DNA from: Hydrogenophilales bacterium
GTDB lineage: Bacteria; Pseudomonadota; Gammaproteobacteria; Burkholderiales; Thiobacillaceae
DNA: 64,000 bases
Reading direction: 5' to 3'
Assembly (NCBI GenBank): GCA_016195805.1
Contig: JACPYT010000002.1
Coordinates: 248,001 to 312,000 of the forward strand
Made by a program: the position numbers and the translations under genes. Shown here in pieces: positions 53,783-63,665 of the stretch (the stretch's first letter is position 1; each line of letters starts with the position of its first letter). The notes beneath the pieces were generated by a model. It saw only the letters and a list, made by a program, of their open reading frames with translations, was not told where the DNA came from and searched no databases.

Positions 53783-54376
53783 TCATCGGACCCAGGCACG
53801 ATCTGTCAGGTCGGCCACCCGATCCACATCATGCACGATCCCGGGATCGTCCGTCTCGCACCGCACGATTGCTTCGGGAAAGGCTACCACGATCCGCCGC
53901 GCCCCTTCGTCGCCGGTCAGTGCCGTGAGTGGCTCCCCCCACTGGCGGGCAAAGCCTACCGGGTGTCCCCGGCGCCCCCGGTATTCCGGGACCACGATGC
54001 TGCCGCCGGCGCGCAGGGCGGTTGCCACGTGGCTGTAGCTGGCGGGCGCGATGTAGGGCATGTCCGCCAGCGCGACGATCCAGCCGGCGGCATCCGCAGC
54101 GGCGCGGACGCCTGCTGCCAGGCTGTGGCCCATGCCGAGGTGGGCCTCTGCGCTGACCACGAGTTCGAAGCCTTCTGCCGCCAGCAGGTCCGCCAGCCGG
54201 CCGCTGTCCGGCCGCACCACCGCCAGTACGCGGTCGCAGGCCGGGCGCAGGCGGCGGGCTGAAACCAGTCCCACTGGGGTTGCGTCGGACAATGGGTGCA
54301 GCAGCTTGTCGCTGCCGAAGCGGGCGCCGCTGCCGGCCGCCAGCAGGACACCGACGATGGGAGCCGCCGACGCCAT
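53783..54376 (-). CDS. MobA-like nucleotidyltransferase (MocA-type)
   Basis: VGVLLAAGSGARFGSDKLLHPL; WIVALADMPYIAPASY; adjacent to XdhC and Mo-hydroxylase genes. Confidence 0.87.
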   Translation of the reverse strand: MASAAPIVGVLLAAGSGARFGSDKLLHPLSDATPVGLVSARRLRPACDRVLAVVRPDSGRLADLLAAEGFELVVSAEAHLGMGHSLAAGVRAAADAAGWIVALADMPYIAPASYSHVATALRAGGSIVVPEYRGRRGHPVGFARQWGEPLTALTGDEGARRIVVAFPEAIVRCETDDPGIVHDVDRVADLTDRAWVR

Positions 54377-54380
54377 CGGC

Positions 54381-55385
54381 TCAGTCGATGCGGCAGCCGG
54401 AACGGTCCGCCGCAGACTGCCGCGCCGCTTCCGGGTTGGTGTGGACGCCGTTCTTGATCGCGGTGATCTCGGCGAGGATGGAGACGGCGATTTCAGGCGG
54501 CGTGCGGCTGCCGATGGGCAGGCCGACCGGCCCATGCAGCCGCGCCACCTCGGCATCCGAGAGGTCGAAATGCTGCAGCAGTCGCGCACGGCGCTTGGCA
54601 TTGTTGGCGCGCGAGCCGAGGGCGCCGACGTAGAAGGCCGGCGACTTCAGGGCTTCGAGCAGGGCCATGTCGTCGAGCTTGGGGTCGTGGGTCAGCGCCA
54701 CCACGGCGCTGCGGGGATCGAGGCCCAGATCCACAACAATGTTGTCCGGCATTCCCGGCAACAGGGTGGCGCCCGGGACGTCCCAGCCGGCGCTGTATTC
54801 GATACGGGGGTCGCAGACTAACACCTGGTAGTCCAGCGCTTGGGCCATTGCCGCTAGGTAGCGGGAGATCTGGCCGGCGCCGATGATTAGCAGGCGCCAG
54901 GCCGGACCGTGCAGGGTGGTCAGGTGCCGGCCATCCCAGCTGAGTTGATCGCTGCGGCAGCCGTCGCGGATGGCCACCGTTCCGGCGTCGAGGTCGACCG
55001 TGCGCAGCGCCAGTTGTCCGGCGGCGATACGTTGCGCCAGGTCGTTCAACAAGGCGAGGTCGGGGGCTGGTTCGATCACCAGTTCGAGGACGCCGCCGCA
55101 GGGCAGGCCGAAGCGGTGCGCCTCATCCCGCGTCACGCCGTAGCGTAGGAGGAGTGGCTGGGTATGGTTGAATTCGCCGGCGGCCATGCGGGCGATCAGA
55201 TCGTCCTCGATGCAGCCGCCGGATACCGAGCCCTGCACCCGGCCGTCGTCGCGCAGCGCCATCCACGCCCCGGGGGGGCGCGGCGCCGAGCCCCAGGTGC
55301 GGGCCACGGTGACCAGCGCGAAGCGGTGCCCATCGGCGGCCCAGCGACGGACTGCCGCCAGCACCTCGCTGTCCTGGCTGTCCAT
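54381..55385 (-). CDS. XdhC/CoxI family molybdenum hydroxylase maturation factor
   Basis: GSAPRPPGAWMALRDDGRVQGSVSGGCIEDDLI; LLIIGAGQISRYLAAMAQALDYQVLVCDPR. Confidence 0.9.
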   Translation of the reverse strand: MDSQDSEVLAAVRRWAADGHRFALVTVARTWGSAPRPPGAWMALRDDGRVQGSVSGGCIEDDLIARMAAGEFNHTQPLLLRYGVTRDEAHRFGLPCGGVLELVIEPAPDLALLNDLAQRIAAGQLALRTVDLDAGTVAIRDGCRSDQLSWDGRHLTTLHGPAWRLLIIGAGQISRYLAAMAQALDYQVLVCDPRIEYSAGWDVPGATLLPGMPDNIVVDLGLDPRSAVVALTHDPKLDDMALLEALKSPAFYVGALGSRANNAKRRARLLQHFDLSDAEVARLHGPVGLPIGSRTPPEIAVSILAEITAIKNGVHTNPEAARQSAADRSGCRID

Positions 55386-55387
55386 GC

Positions 55388-57592
55388 TCAGGCGGCCAGG
55401 TCGGCGGGGTTGAAGGGCAGGCGCGTGAGATGCTTGCCGGTCGCGGCAGCGATGGCGTTGGCCACGGCCGGCGCGGCAGGTGGCACGCCGGGCTCGCCAA
55501 TGCCGGTGGGCGCGGCGGTCGAGGGCACGATATGTACCTCCACCGTCGGCATCTCGTGGATGCGCAGGGGCGGATAGCCATCGAAATTGCCCTGCTCGAC
55601 GCGCCCTGCCTTGAGGGTGATCTCGCCATGCAGGGCGGCCGACAGGGCAAAGCCGACGGCCCCTTCGACCTGGGCACGGACGTTGTCCGGGTTGATGGCG
55701 ATGCCGCAATCCACCGCGCAGACCATGCGGTCAACCTTGACGCTGCCGTCCCTGGCGACCGTCACCTCGGCCACCTCGGCGACGAAGGTGTTGAAGGACT
55801 CATGTACCGCCACGCCGCGGCCGCGGCGTTCGCCCGGCTTGCCCGGCTTGAGCGGCGTGCCCCAGCCCGCCTTCTCGGCCGCCAGTTTCAGCACGCCGGC
55901 ATGGCGCGGATGCTGGGCGAGGAGTTCCTGGCGCAGCGCCACGGGATCCTTGCCCATCGCCGCGGCCACCTGGTCGAGGAAGGTCTCGGTGGAGTAGGCG
56001 GTGTGGGAGGAGCCCACCGAGCGCCACCACAGCACCGGCACCGGGATGTCCTGCGGGGTGTGCAGGTCCACCTTCAGGTTGGGAATGGCGTAGGGCAGGT
56101 TGGCGGCGCCCTCCACCGACACCAGATCGACGCCATCCTTGATCATGCCGCTTGCAAAGGGGGAGCCGGCCATGATCGACTGGCCCACTAGGCGGTGGCG
56201 CCAGCCGGTCAGCCTGCCGTCGCCGTCCACCGCCGCCTCCAGCGCATGGTGGAACAGCGGCCGGTAGTAGCCTGCGCGCATGTCGTCCTCGCGCATCCAG
56301 ACCAGCTTCACCGGCGCGCGGCCGTTGATTGCCTTGACGATGTGGGCGGCCTCCAGCACGTAGTCGGAATGGCTGCTGGCACGGCGGCCGAAGCTGCCGC
56401 CGGCATACAGCATGTGGATGCTCACCTGTTCCGGCTTGAGGCCGAACAGGCCGGCCAGGGCGTGCTGGTCGCCGGTCTGCATCTGCTCGCCGTTCCATAC
56501 CTCGCAGCCCCCGTCGCCGAGCCGGATCACGCAGTTCATCGGCTCCATCGCGGCGTGTGCCAGGTAGGGGAAGTCGTAGCTGGCGCGGACCACCTTGGCT
56601 GCCTTGCCGAAGGCCTGGTCCGGGTCGCCGCTCTGGTGTGCGACGAGGCCAGGCGTCTTCGCCAGTTCCCGGTAGCGGGCGAGAATCTCGTCGCTGCCGA
56701 GCGTGAAGGCATGGCTTTCGTCCCAGCTTACCGAGAGGGCGTCGCGACCCTTCTTCGCGCTCCAGGTGTCGGTGGCCAGCACGGCCACGCCCTGGGGAAT
56801 CTGCACCACGTCGACCACGCCCTTCACCGACTTGGCGCGGCCGGCGTCGAAGGATTTGACCGTGGCGCCGAAGCGCGGCGGATGCGCCACCACCGCAACC
56901 AGCATGCCCGGCAGCTGCACGTCCTGGGTGAAGCGGGCCTGGCCGTTGGTCTTGTCGAAGCTATCCTTGCGCTTGACCGCTTTGCCGACTAGGCGGAAAT
57001 CCTTGGGATCCTTCAGTTTCAGGTCGGTGGGCACGGGCTGCTTCGCTGCCAGCTCCGCCAGTTCGCCGAACGTGGCCCGGTGCTTCGATTTCGCGTGGCT
57101 GACCACGCCGTCGCGCACGGCGATCTCGGCGGCGGGCACGCTCCATTGCTGCGCGGCGGCGCCGACCAGCATGGCGCGGCCGGCCGCGCCGGCCTTGCGT
57201 AGTTGTTCCCAGGAATTGGCCATCGCGGTGCTGCCACCGGTGCCCTGGGCGGGCCCCCAGAACAAGTTGTTGTAGCGCTTGGCGTCGGCCGGCGCGCCTT
57301 CGATGCGCACCGTCTTCCAGTCCGCATCCAGTTCCTCCGCCAGGATGGTGGCGAGCCCGGTGTAGGTGCCCTGGCCCATTTCCAGGTGCTTGGAGATCAC
57401 CGTCACGGTATTGTCGGTGCCGATGCGGAGGAAGGCATTGGGCTCGAAATGGATCGGGCCGATTGCGCCTTCGCCGGCCTTGCCGGGGCCGGCGGCCGCA
57501 GCATCGGCAAGGCCGGGCAGGAAAAATCCGAGCGTGAGGCCAGCGCTGCCCTGCAGGAAACGACGGCGGCTGAGGTTTTCGAGTGTGTTCAT
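55388..57592 (-). CDS. Molybdopterin-binding xanthine dehydrogenase/isoquinoline oxidoreductase-type large subunit
   Basis: Tat signal [47 protein letters not shown]. Confidence 0.9.
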   Translation of the reverse strand: MNTLENLSRRRFLQGSAGLTLGFFLPGLADAAAAGPGKAGEGAIGPIHFEPNAFLRIGTDNTVTVISKHLEMGQGTYTGLATILAEELDADWKTVRIEGAPADAKRYNNLFWGPAQGTGGSTAMANSWEQLRKAGAAGRAMLVGAAAQQWSVPAAEIAVRDGVVSHAKSKHRATFGELAELAAKQPVPTDLKLKDPKDFRLVGKAVKRKDSFDKTNGQARFTQDVQLPGMLVAVVAHPPRFGATVKSFDAGRAKSVKGVVDVVQIPQGVAVLATDTWSAKKGRDALSVSWDESHAFTLGSDEILARYRELAKTPGLVAHQSGDPDQAFGKAAKVVRASYDFPYLAHAAMEPMNCVIRLGDGGCEVWNGEQMQTGDQHALAGLFGLKPEQVSIHMLYAGGSFGRRASSHSDYVLEAAHIVKAINGRAPVKLVWMREDDMRAGYYRPLFHHALEAAVDGDGRLTGWRHRLVGQSIMAGSPFASGMIKDGVDLVSVEGAANLPYAIPNLKVDLHTPQDIPVPVLWWRSVGSSHTAYSTETFLDQVAAAMGKDPVALRQELLAQHPRHAGVLKLAAEKAGWGTPLKPGKPGERRGRGVAVHESFNTFVAEVAEVTVARDGSVKVDRMVCAVDCGIAINPDNVRAQVEGAVGFALSAALHGEITLKAGRVEQGNFDGYPPLRIHEMPTVEVHIVPSTAAPTGIGEPGVPPAAPAVANAIAAATGKHLTRLPFNPADLAA

Positions 57593-57601
57593 CGCGCGCT
57601 C

Positions 57602-58060
57602 CTAGACGAGGGCCTTGGCGGCTTCGTGGATCGCCGCGCGGATGCGGACATAGGTCGCGCAACGGCACAGGTTGCCGGACATGGCGTTGTCGATGTCAGT
57701 GTCGCTGGGCTTGCGGTTCTGGCTCAGGAGCGCCACCGCGCTCATGATCTGGCCGGACTGACAGTAGCCGCACTGCACCACGTCCAGCTTGCGCCAGGCC
57801 GCCTGCACCACCTTGCCGATGCGCTGCTTGTCCACTGCCTCGATGGTGGTGACCTTGCGGCCGGCCACCGCTGACACCGGTACCGAGCAGGAACGCATCG
57901 GCGAGCCATCCACCAGCACCGTACAGGCACCGCAGAGCGCCTCGCCGCAGCCGTATTTGGTGCCTGTCAGCTGCAGCGTGTCGCGTAGCGCCCACAGCAG
58001 CGGCGTATCGGGCGCAACATCGAGTTGCTGCAGGTTGCCATTCACGTTGAGTTGGATCAT
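57602..58060 (-). CDS. 2Fe-2S subunit of molybdenum hydroxylase (IorA-like)
   Basis: [52 protein letters not shown]. Confidence 0.93.
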   Translation of the reverse strand: MIQLNVNGNLQQLDVAPDTPLLWALRDTLQLTGTKYGCGEALCGACTVLVDGSPMRSCSVPVSAVAGRKVTTIEAVDKQRIGKVVQAAWRKLDVVQCGYCQSGQIMSAVALLSQNRKPSDTDIDNAMSGNLCRCATYVRIRAAIHEAAKALV

Positions 58061-58186
58061 GGGCAAGACTCCTCAGAGGATAAATGAGCACCGCAGCAAC
58101 CCCGGCGGCTGGCGAAGGCTGAATGCATCCGATGACAGCGTCACACTGATCCGATCATTCTAGAAGATCAATCGAAAGGGATTTGT

Positions 58187-58450
58187 TTAATTTTGCGCCC
58201 CGGGGTGCGCGGGTGAACGTTTTCTGCGGAGGTTGCCTTGCCACTGGCATCCAGGCTGCGTGCAGCGAAACCGGCGCTGTCTGACGAACAGGTTCAGGAT
58301 CCGGTCGATGAAGCGGCGGCGGATACGGATCAGGCCGGACTGCCCGCAGATCGGGCATGCGTATGCGTCGGGGCTGGCATCGTTGGGTGACGGTTCGGCG
58401 CTGTTTTCCAGGGCATAGGCGTTCGCGGTCGAGCGGGCATGATTGATCAT
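58187..58450 (-). CDS. Small zinc-ribbon-like hypothetical protein
   Basis: 87 aa, YACPICGQSGLIRIRRRFIDRILNLFVRQRRFRCTQPGCQWQGNLRRKRSP. Confidence 0.6.
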   Translation of the reverse strand: MINHARSTANAYALENSAEPSPNDASPDAYACPICGQSGLIRIRRRFIDRILNLFVRQRRFRCTQPGCQWQGNLRRKRSPAHPGAQN

Positions 58451-58670
58451 GCCGATCTCCCCGGGAAGATTCGGGGAGATCTCAGGCGATGCCGAAAAAA
58501 ACAGGGGCGTTGGATCACGTCTGGAATACGAAAGTATCAATGCAGCCAGGCTGCTTGCTGGAATTGACCTGCGTGGGGCAGGCCGGTTCCGTGCCAGCGA
58601 GACATCCAGCGCAGTCGTGGACGCCGGTTGGCAAGCTTCATGGCTCACCTGCACGACCGCGATGCGCGGA

Positions 58671-59726
58671 TCAGCGCGGTGTACTTGGCGGCGTTGCGTC
58701 GTTGGCCTCGATGCCATAGGGCTCGAAGTCATATTTTTCCGGCTTGATGGCAGCGATGATGTGGTCGAGGCTGGGTGCGTCCGCATTGACGGGCACGGGA
58801 ATGACCTGCTTGGCTTCAACAACCTGCTGCACGCGATCCCAGTTGATTTTCGGCGTATAGCGCGTCAATGCTTCCATCGCCAGCATGAACAGCCCCCCCT
58901 CGGGGCTGGGATACTCGACTATCGGGCTGGACACGCTGAGGTAGAGCAGAGAACCTCTTTCGCCCACCATCACCGGCTGGTTGATGAAACGCACGGGTGT
59001 GCCGACGGGCACGTCCGGAAAAAGGGCGGCAGCATTCTCCGGATACAAATGAAGGCAGCCGTGGCTCACTTGCATGCCTACCCCCCAGGGGCGGTTGGTG
59101 CCGTGAATGAAGATTTGCGAGAATCCGGTTTCCAGGGCGAGCATGCCCATGGGGTTGTTGGGGCCTGGCGGAAAGTAATCCGGGAAGTTGGTCTCACCCT
59201 GGTTGCGGTGTTCCGCCTGAATGTCCTTGGGGACGATCCAGGAAGGGTCCTTTTCCTTGGCGATGATGCGGGTGCTGCCCAAAGGCGTGGACCACCCCGG
59301 GCGCGAAATCCCGACAGGGTAGGTGACCACCGTCGCCGGCTCGTTGGCCTTGTGGCGGGGGAAATAGTAAAGTCGACGCTGAGGAATGTTCACGATGATG
59401 CCGACCCAAGGTTGCGGCGGCAGGATGAATTCGGTGGGCACGACAACTCGGGTTCCCTCGCCGGGGAGCCAGACCGAAACACTGGGATTGGCGAGGGTGA
59501 TTTCCTCGTAGCCGAGGTCATAATGGCGGGCGATGTCCAGCAAGGTGTTGCGCGAGTCGGCGGTCACCACATGAATTTGACCGACGATCGTGCTGCCATC
59601 GGTGGGCAGGGGAAATGTCGCTCCCCATCCGGGAGCGGCCCAAAACAGAAGCAACAGCACAAGCCTGTGCAAACCGGAAACCGGGCGCAGGGGTGCGGGT
59701 AGCGTTAAACAAGGCTTTGATTTCAT
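58671..59726 (-). CDS. L,D-transpeptidase (YkuD) with LysM-like segment
   Basis: LLDIARHYDLGYEEITLANP; IFIHGTNRPWGVGMQVSHGCLHLYPEN catalytic motif. Confidence 0.91.
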   Translation of the reverse strand: MKSKPCLTLPAPLRPVSGLHRLVLLLLFWAAPGWGATFPLPTDGSTIVGQIHVVTADSRNTLLDIARHYDLGYEEITLANPSVSVWLPGEGTRVVVPTEFILPPQPWVGIIVNIPQRRLYYFPRHKANEPATVVTYPVGISRPGWSTPLGSTRIIAKEKDPSWIVPKDIQAEHRNQGETNFPDYFPPGPNNPMGMLALETGFSQIFIHGTNRPWGVGMQVSHGCLHLYPENAAALFPDVPVGTPVRFINQPVMVGERGSLLYLSVSSPIVEYPSPEGGLFMLAMEALTRYTPKINWDRVQQVVEAKQVIPVPVNADAPSLDHIIAAIKPEKYDFEPYGIEANDATPPSTPR

Positions 59727-59735
59727 AGACTGCTC

Positions 59736-60308
59736 ATGAGGGTTGTTTCGTTGCGACGTTGTTTAGCTGCGTTGTTGGTCGCCGTTGTCGTGTGGATACC
59801 CGCTGTCTCCTGGGCAAGCGGGGGACAACCCTGGATCCTGGTGGATACCCAGGCGCTTACCCTGACCGTTCTCTCCGCGGAAAACCACGTCCTGGTTCGT
59901 TTCCACAATATTTCCATCGGGAGCGGCGGCGCTGCAGAATCGCATCGCCGGGGTGACGAGACCACGCCGCGCGGCGTTTTTCATGTGACCTGGGTCGATC
60001 GCCACAGTCGTTTCGACACGTTCTACGGGCTTGATTATCCCTCAGCGCACATCGCCCGCCGCGCTTATGTCGAGGGAAACATCAGCGAGGCAGAATTTGA
60101 CGCCATCATGCAGGCCTTGCGGCACCGTCGCACCCCGCCCCAGAACACGCCGCTCGGCGGACAACTGGGTATTCACGGTCTGGGCCGCGGCGATCCCAGC
60201 GTCCAGCAGGCAGTCAACTGGACCGACGGCTGCGTGGCGCTGACCAACCGGCAACTCCGGCTGCTTTCGCGCTGGATAGACGTGGGTAGCCGAGTGGTCA
60301 TCCGCTGA
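59736..60308 (+). CDS. L,D-transpeptidase (YkuD), short form
   Basis: Signal peptide; LGIHGLGRGDPSVQQAVNWTDGCVALTNRQL. Confidence 0.87.
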   Translation: MRVVSLRRCLAALLVAVVVWIPAVSWASGGQPWILVDTQALTLTVLSAENHVLVRFHNISIGSGGAAESHRRGDETTPRGVFHVTWVDRHSRFDTFYGLDYPSAHIARRAYVEGNISEAEFDAIMQALRHRRTPPQNTPLGGQLGIHGLGRGDPSVQQAVNWTDGCVALTNRQLRLLSRWIDVGSRVVIR

Positions 60309-60423
60309 AATCCGGAACCGCTCGTCGAGGCAGAAACCCAAGCATCGCCATGTATGCGCATGCCGCATGGCGTCAGAGGACAGATGATGCCTGAGGCACC
60401 ACCGCCCTCCTGCCCTGCAGAAA

Positions 60424-60762
60424 TTATTTCTGCATCGTCTTCTTGAACATCCGGTCGATTTTCTCGGCCAGCTTCTCGACTTCGGCTTTTGCCGACTCGG
60501 CTGTGGAATTGGCTTGATCGGCAGTCGACTTGGCAGCGTTGGCGTTGGCGTTGGCTTCATCGGCCTTCTGCGATGCCTGGGCGGCCGCAGCTTTGGCGGC
60601 GTTGGCGTTGGCGTCGGCCTCGTTGGCCTTCTGCAATGCCTGATCCGCCGTGCTCTGGGCTTTGTTCAGATTGTCGGTCGTGGCGCAACCACCCAACAAC
60701 GCAACGCAAAAAAGCGAGGTGCCAAGAAGGGAAAGGGTTTTGTACGAGCGTGCTTGGTTCAT
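60424..60762 (-). CDS. Lpp/OprI-like alanine-rich coiled-coil lipoprotein
   Basis: Lipobox LLGGC; Ala-rich helical repeats; C-terminal MFKKTMQK ending in Lys. Confidence 0.82.
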   Translation of the reverse strand: MNQARSYKTLSLLGTSLFCVALLGGCATTDNLNKAQSTADQALQKANEADANANAAKAAAAQASQKADEANANANAAKSTADQANSTAESAKAEVEKLAEKIDRMFKKTMQK

Positions 60763-60970
60763 ATTTTTGCTCCAAATTTAAAGTTCTTAGAAAACGCCGC
60801 TCAAGCTAAACGCGGCTGGGCTGTTACCCGGTCAGCCCGCCAGAATGCGGACTTCCCGAGACGCTTACATACAATATAAGCAGGACATGTAGAAATGAAA
60901 ACCGGATTTTGGTTCCTCGGTCGAAGGCATGAAACATAAAAAGTTCCGCTTTCATGACAGAAAGTCCTGT

Positions 60971-62512
60971 TCAATGCGCCCCACTGGCGACCGGAGCGGC
61001 TCCCTGCCTGGGCGGCCTGGCCAGCCAGACCAGCAGCATCAGGGCGACAAAGAAGCAGCCGGACAGCCAGAAGATGTCGTTGGTCGCCAGTAGCACTGCC
61101 TGCTGGCTGATGATCCGGTCCAGCATGGCGGGGTCCGTCGCCGGATTGGCCAGATTGCCGAGAGCATCGGCAATCGTCGGGTCGAAGGCCGAGACGTGCG
61201 AGGTCAGGATGCTGTGGTGGAACGCGGCGCGCCGGTCCCACAGCGTGATGCTGAGGGACGTACCAAAACTGCCGGCCAGGATGCGCGAGAAATTCGACAG
61301 GCCGGTGGCGCTGGGCATCAGGTGCGGCGGAATGCCCGACAGGGTCAGCGCGGTCAGCGGCACGAAGAAGGTCGCGACGCCGAAGCCCATCAGCAGGCGC
61401 GGAATGACGATGTGCTGGAAGGTGACATCGGTGTTGAACTGGCTGTTCCAGAACGACACCGCGGCGAACACCATGAAGCTGAAGGTGGCCCAGATGCGCA
61501 GGTCGACCTTGTGCATGTTCTTGCCCACGAAAGCGGACAGGAACACCGGCAGGATGCCGATGGGCGCGGCGGCCATCCCGGCCCAGGTGGCGGTGTAGCC
61601 CATGTTGGTCTGCAGCCATAGCGGCAGGATCACCACGTTGCCGAAGAACACCAGATAACCGAAGCTCAGGATGACCGTACCGACCAGGAAGTTGCGCTGG
61701 CCGAACAGATGGAAGTCCACCACCGGATGGCGGTCGGTCAGTTCCCACACCACCAGCACGCTCAGCGCCACCGCGGAAACGACCGCCAGGGCGACGATGG
61801 TGCCGGACTCGAACCAGTCCAGCTCGTTGCCCTTGTCCAGCAGGATCTGCAGCGCGCCCACGCCCAGCACCAGCAGGACCAGGCCCACCTTGTCGATGGG
61901 CACGACCTGGGTCGCGCTGGAACGCTTGCCCAGGATCGTCCAGGTCAGGAAGGCCGACAGCAGGCCGACCGGCAGGTTGATGTAGAAGATCCACGGCCAG
62001 TTGATGTTGTCGGTGATCCAGCCGCCGAGGATCGGCCCGAGGATGGGCGCGACGATGACGGTCATCGACCACAGCGCCAGGGCAAGCCCCTTTTTTTCCG
62101 GCGGGTAGTTGTTGAGCAGCAGGCTCTGCGAGAGCGGGATCATCGGCCCCGCCACCGCGCCCTGCAGCACGCGCGCGGCGATCAGGACCGGCAGGCTGGA
62201 CGCCAGGCCGCACAGCCAGGACGCCAGGGTGAAGAGCAGGGTGGACAGCACGAACAGGCGGACGTCGCCGAAGCGGCGCGACAGCCAGCCGGTGAGCGGC
62301 AGGGCGATGGCGTTGCTGACGGCGAAGGAAGTGATGACCCAGGTGCCCTGGTTAGGGCTCACCGCCAGGTCGCCCGAAATCGCCGGCAGCGAGACGTTGG
62401 CGATGGACGTGTCCAGCACCTGCATGAAGGTACCCAGGCTCAGGCCCAGCGTCAGCAGGATCAGCGTGGGGCCGTGCAGCGGCGGGTGGGCCATGGCTCG
62501 GGGCTCAGCCAC
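60971..62512 (-). CDS. DHA2-family MFS multidrug efflux transporter (EmrB-like)
   Basis: MQVLDTSIANVSLPAISGDLAVSPNQGTWVITSFAVSNAIALPLTGWL; next to HlyD protein. Confidence 0.93.
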   Translation of the reverse strand: MAEPRAMAHPPLHGPTLILLTLGLSLGTFMQVLDTSIANVSLPAISGDLAVSPNQGTWVITSFAVSNAIALPLTGWLSRRFGDVRLFVLSTLLFTLASWLCGLASSLPVLIAARVLQGAVAGPMIPLSQSLLLNNYPPEKKGLALALWSMTVIVAPILGPILGGWITDNINWPWIFYINLPVGLLSAFLTWTILGKRSSATQVVPIDKVGLVLLVLGVGALQILLDKGNELDWFESGTIVALAVVSAVALSVLVVWELTDRHPVVDFHLFGQRNFLVGTVILSFGYLVFFGNVVILPLWLQTNMGYTATWAGMAAAPIGILPVFLSAFVGKNMHKVDLRIWATFSFMVFAAVSFWNSQFNTDVTFQHIVIPRLLMGFGVATFFVPLTALTLSGIPPHLMPSATGLSNFSRILAGSFGTSLSITLWDRRAAFHHSILTSHVSAFDPTIADALGNLANPATDPAMLDRIISQQAVLLATNDIFWLSGCFFVALMLLVWLARPPRQGAAPVASGAH

Positions 62513-63665
62513 CGCGTAGCGTGTTGGGCCGGCGCACCTGGTTGGCCCGCAGGATGGAACGGATCAGCGCATCCGCACCGGTCGCGTCTTCCACCGGGGT
62601 GACGTAGCGGGTCGCGGGGAGCGTTTCCGCCTTGCCGGCGGCGCGGGTCTCCACCTCGACCTTCATCGACAGGCCGACCCGCAGCGGGTGCTTGGCCAGC
62701 TCCTTGGGGTCGAGCGCGATGCGCACCGGCAGGCGCTGGACGATCTTGATCCAGTTGCCGCTGGCGTTCTGCGGCGGCAGCAGCGAGAACACGCTGCCCG
62801 TGCCGGGCGACAACCCCACGACCGTGCCGTGGAAGGTCGTGCCGCTGCCGTAAAGGTCGGAGACCAGTTGCACCGGCTGGCCGACGCCCATGCCCTTCAG
62901 CTGGTCCTCCTTGAAATTGGCCTCCACCCACAGCTGGGTGACCGGCACGATGGCCATGAGCGCCATGCCGGGGGCGACCTGCTGGCCGACCTGGACCGAG
63001 CGCTTGGCTACCTGGCCAGCCTCCGGCGCGCGGATCTCGCAACGGGCCAGCGCCAGCCAGGCTTCGCGCAGCCGGGCCTCGGCCTGCTTGACGGCCGGAT
63101 GGGTCGCCACCGTGGTGCCGCCCACCTCCGCTTCGGAGGCGGCCAGCTGGGCGCGCGCCAGATCGAATTCGGACTTCGCCTTGTCGCGCGCGGCACGGGC
63201 GTGTTCGGCCTCTTCGCGGGAGACGGCCTCGACCGCGACCGCCCGTTCGCGCCGTGTCAGATCGACCTCGGCCTGTTCCAGGGTGCGCTGCTTGACGGCG
63301 AGGTTGGCGACCTGCTGGGCGTGGGCCTCGTAAGTCTGGCTGATCCGGCGCACGATTTCTCCGAGGTCCGCTTCGGCCTTGTCGAGGGCAAGCCGGGCAT
63401 CGGTGTCGTCCAGCTTGAGCAGAACTTGGCCCTGCTTCACGAAATCGGTGTCGTCGGCCAGCACCGCCGCCACCGAGCCGCCGACGCGCGGCGTGACCCG
63501 CACCAGATTGCCGGCCACGTAGGCATCGTCGGTACTTTCATGGCCGCGGCTGTGGAGGAACCAGCGCACGCCCCAGGCAAGGCCGGCAACGAGGAAAATC
63601 AGGGCCAGAATGGTCAGCAGGCGTTTGCGTTTGGCCGGATTGGCTTCTGGGGGCTGAACGGTCAT
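62505..63665 (-). CDS. HlyD/EmrA-family membrane fusion protein
   Basis: HESTDDAYVAGNLVRVTPRVGGSVAAVLADDTDFVKQGQVLLKLDDTDA. Confidence 0.94.
   Translation of the reverse strand: MTVQPPEANPAKRKRLLTILALIFLVAGLAWGVRWFLHSRGHESTDDAYVAGNLVRVTPRVGGSVAAVLADDTDFVKQGQVLLKLDDTDARLALDKAEADLGEIVRRISQTYEAHAQQVANLAVKQRTLEQAEVDLTRRERAVAVEAVSREEAEHARAARDKAKSEFDLARAQLAASEAEVGGTTVATHPAVKQAEARLREAWLALARCEIRAPEAGQVAKRSVQVGQQVAPGMALMAIVPVTQLWVEANFKEDQLKGMGVGQPVQLVSDLYGSGTTFHGTVVGLSPGTGSVFSLLPPQNASGNWIKIVQRLPVRIALDPKELAKHPLRVGLSMKVEVETRAAGKAETLPATRYVTPVEDATGADALIRSILRANQVRRPNTLRGG

Noticed and set aside
58443-59702. 419-aa plus-strand ORF opposite the L,D-transpeptidase
   Set aside because: The minus strand encodes a clear YkuD protein with catalytic motif; the plus frame has no recognisable domain.
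60489-60879. Plus-strand ORFs over the Lpp-like gene with repetitive Trp/Arg or Gly/Val runs
   Set aside because: Periodic antisense translation of the Ala-rich 63-bp repeats in the lipoprotein gene.
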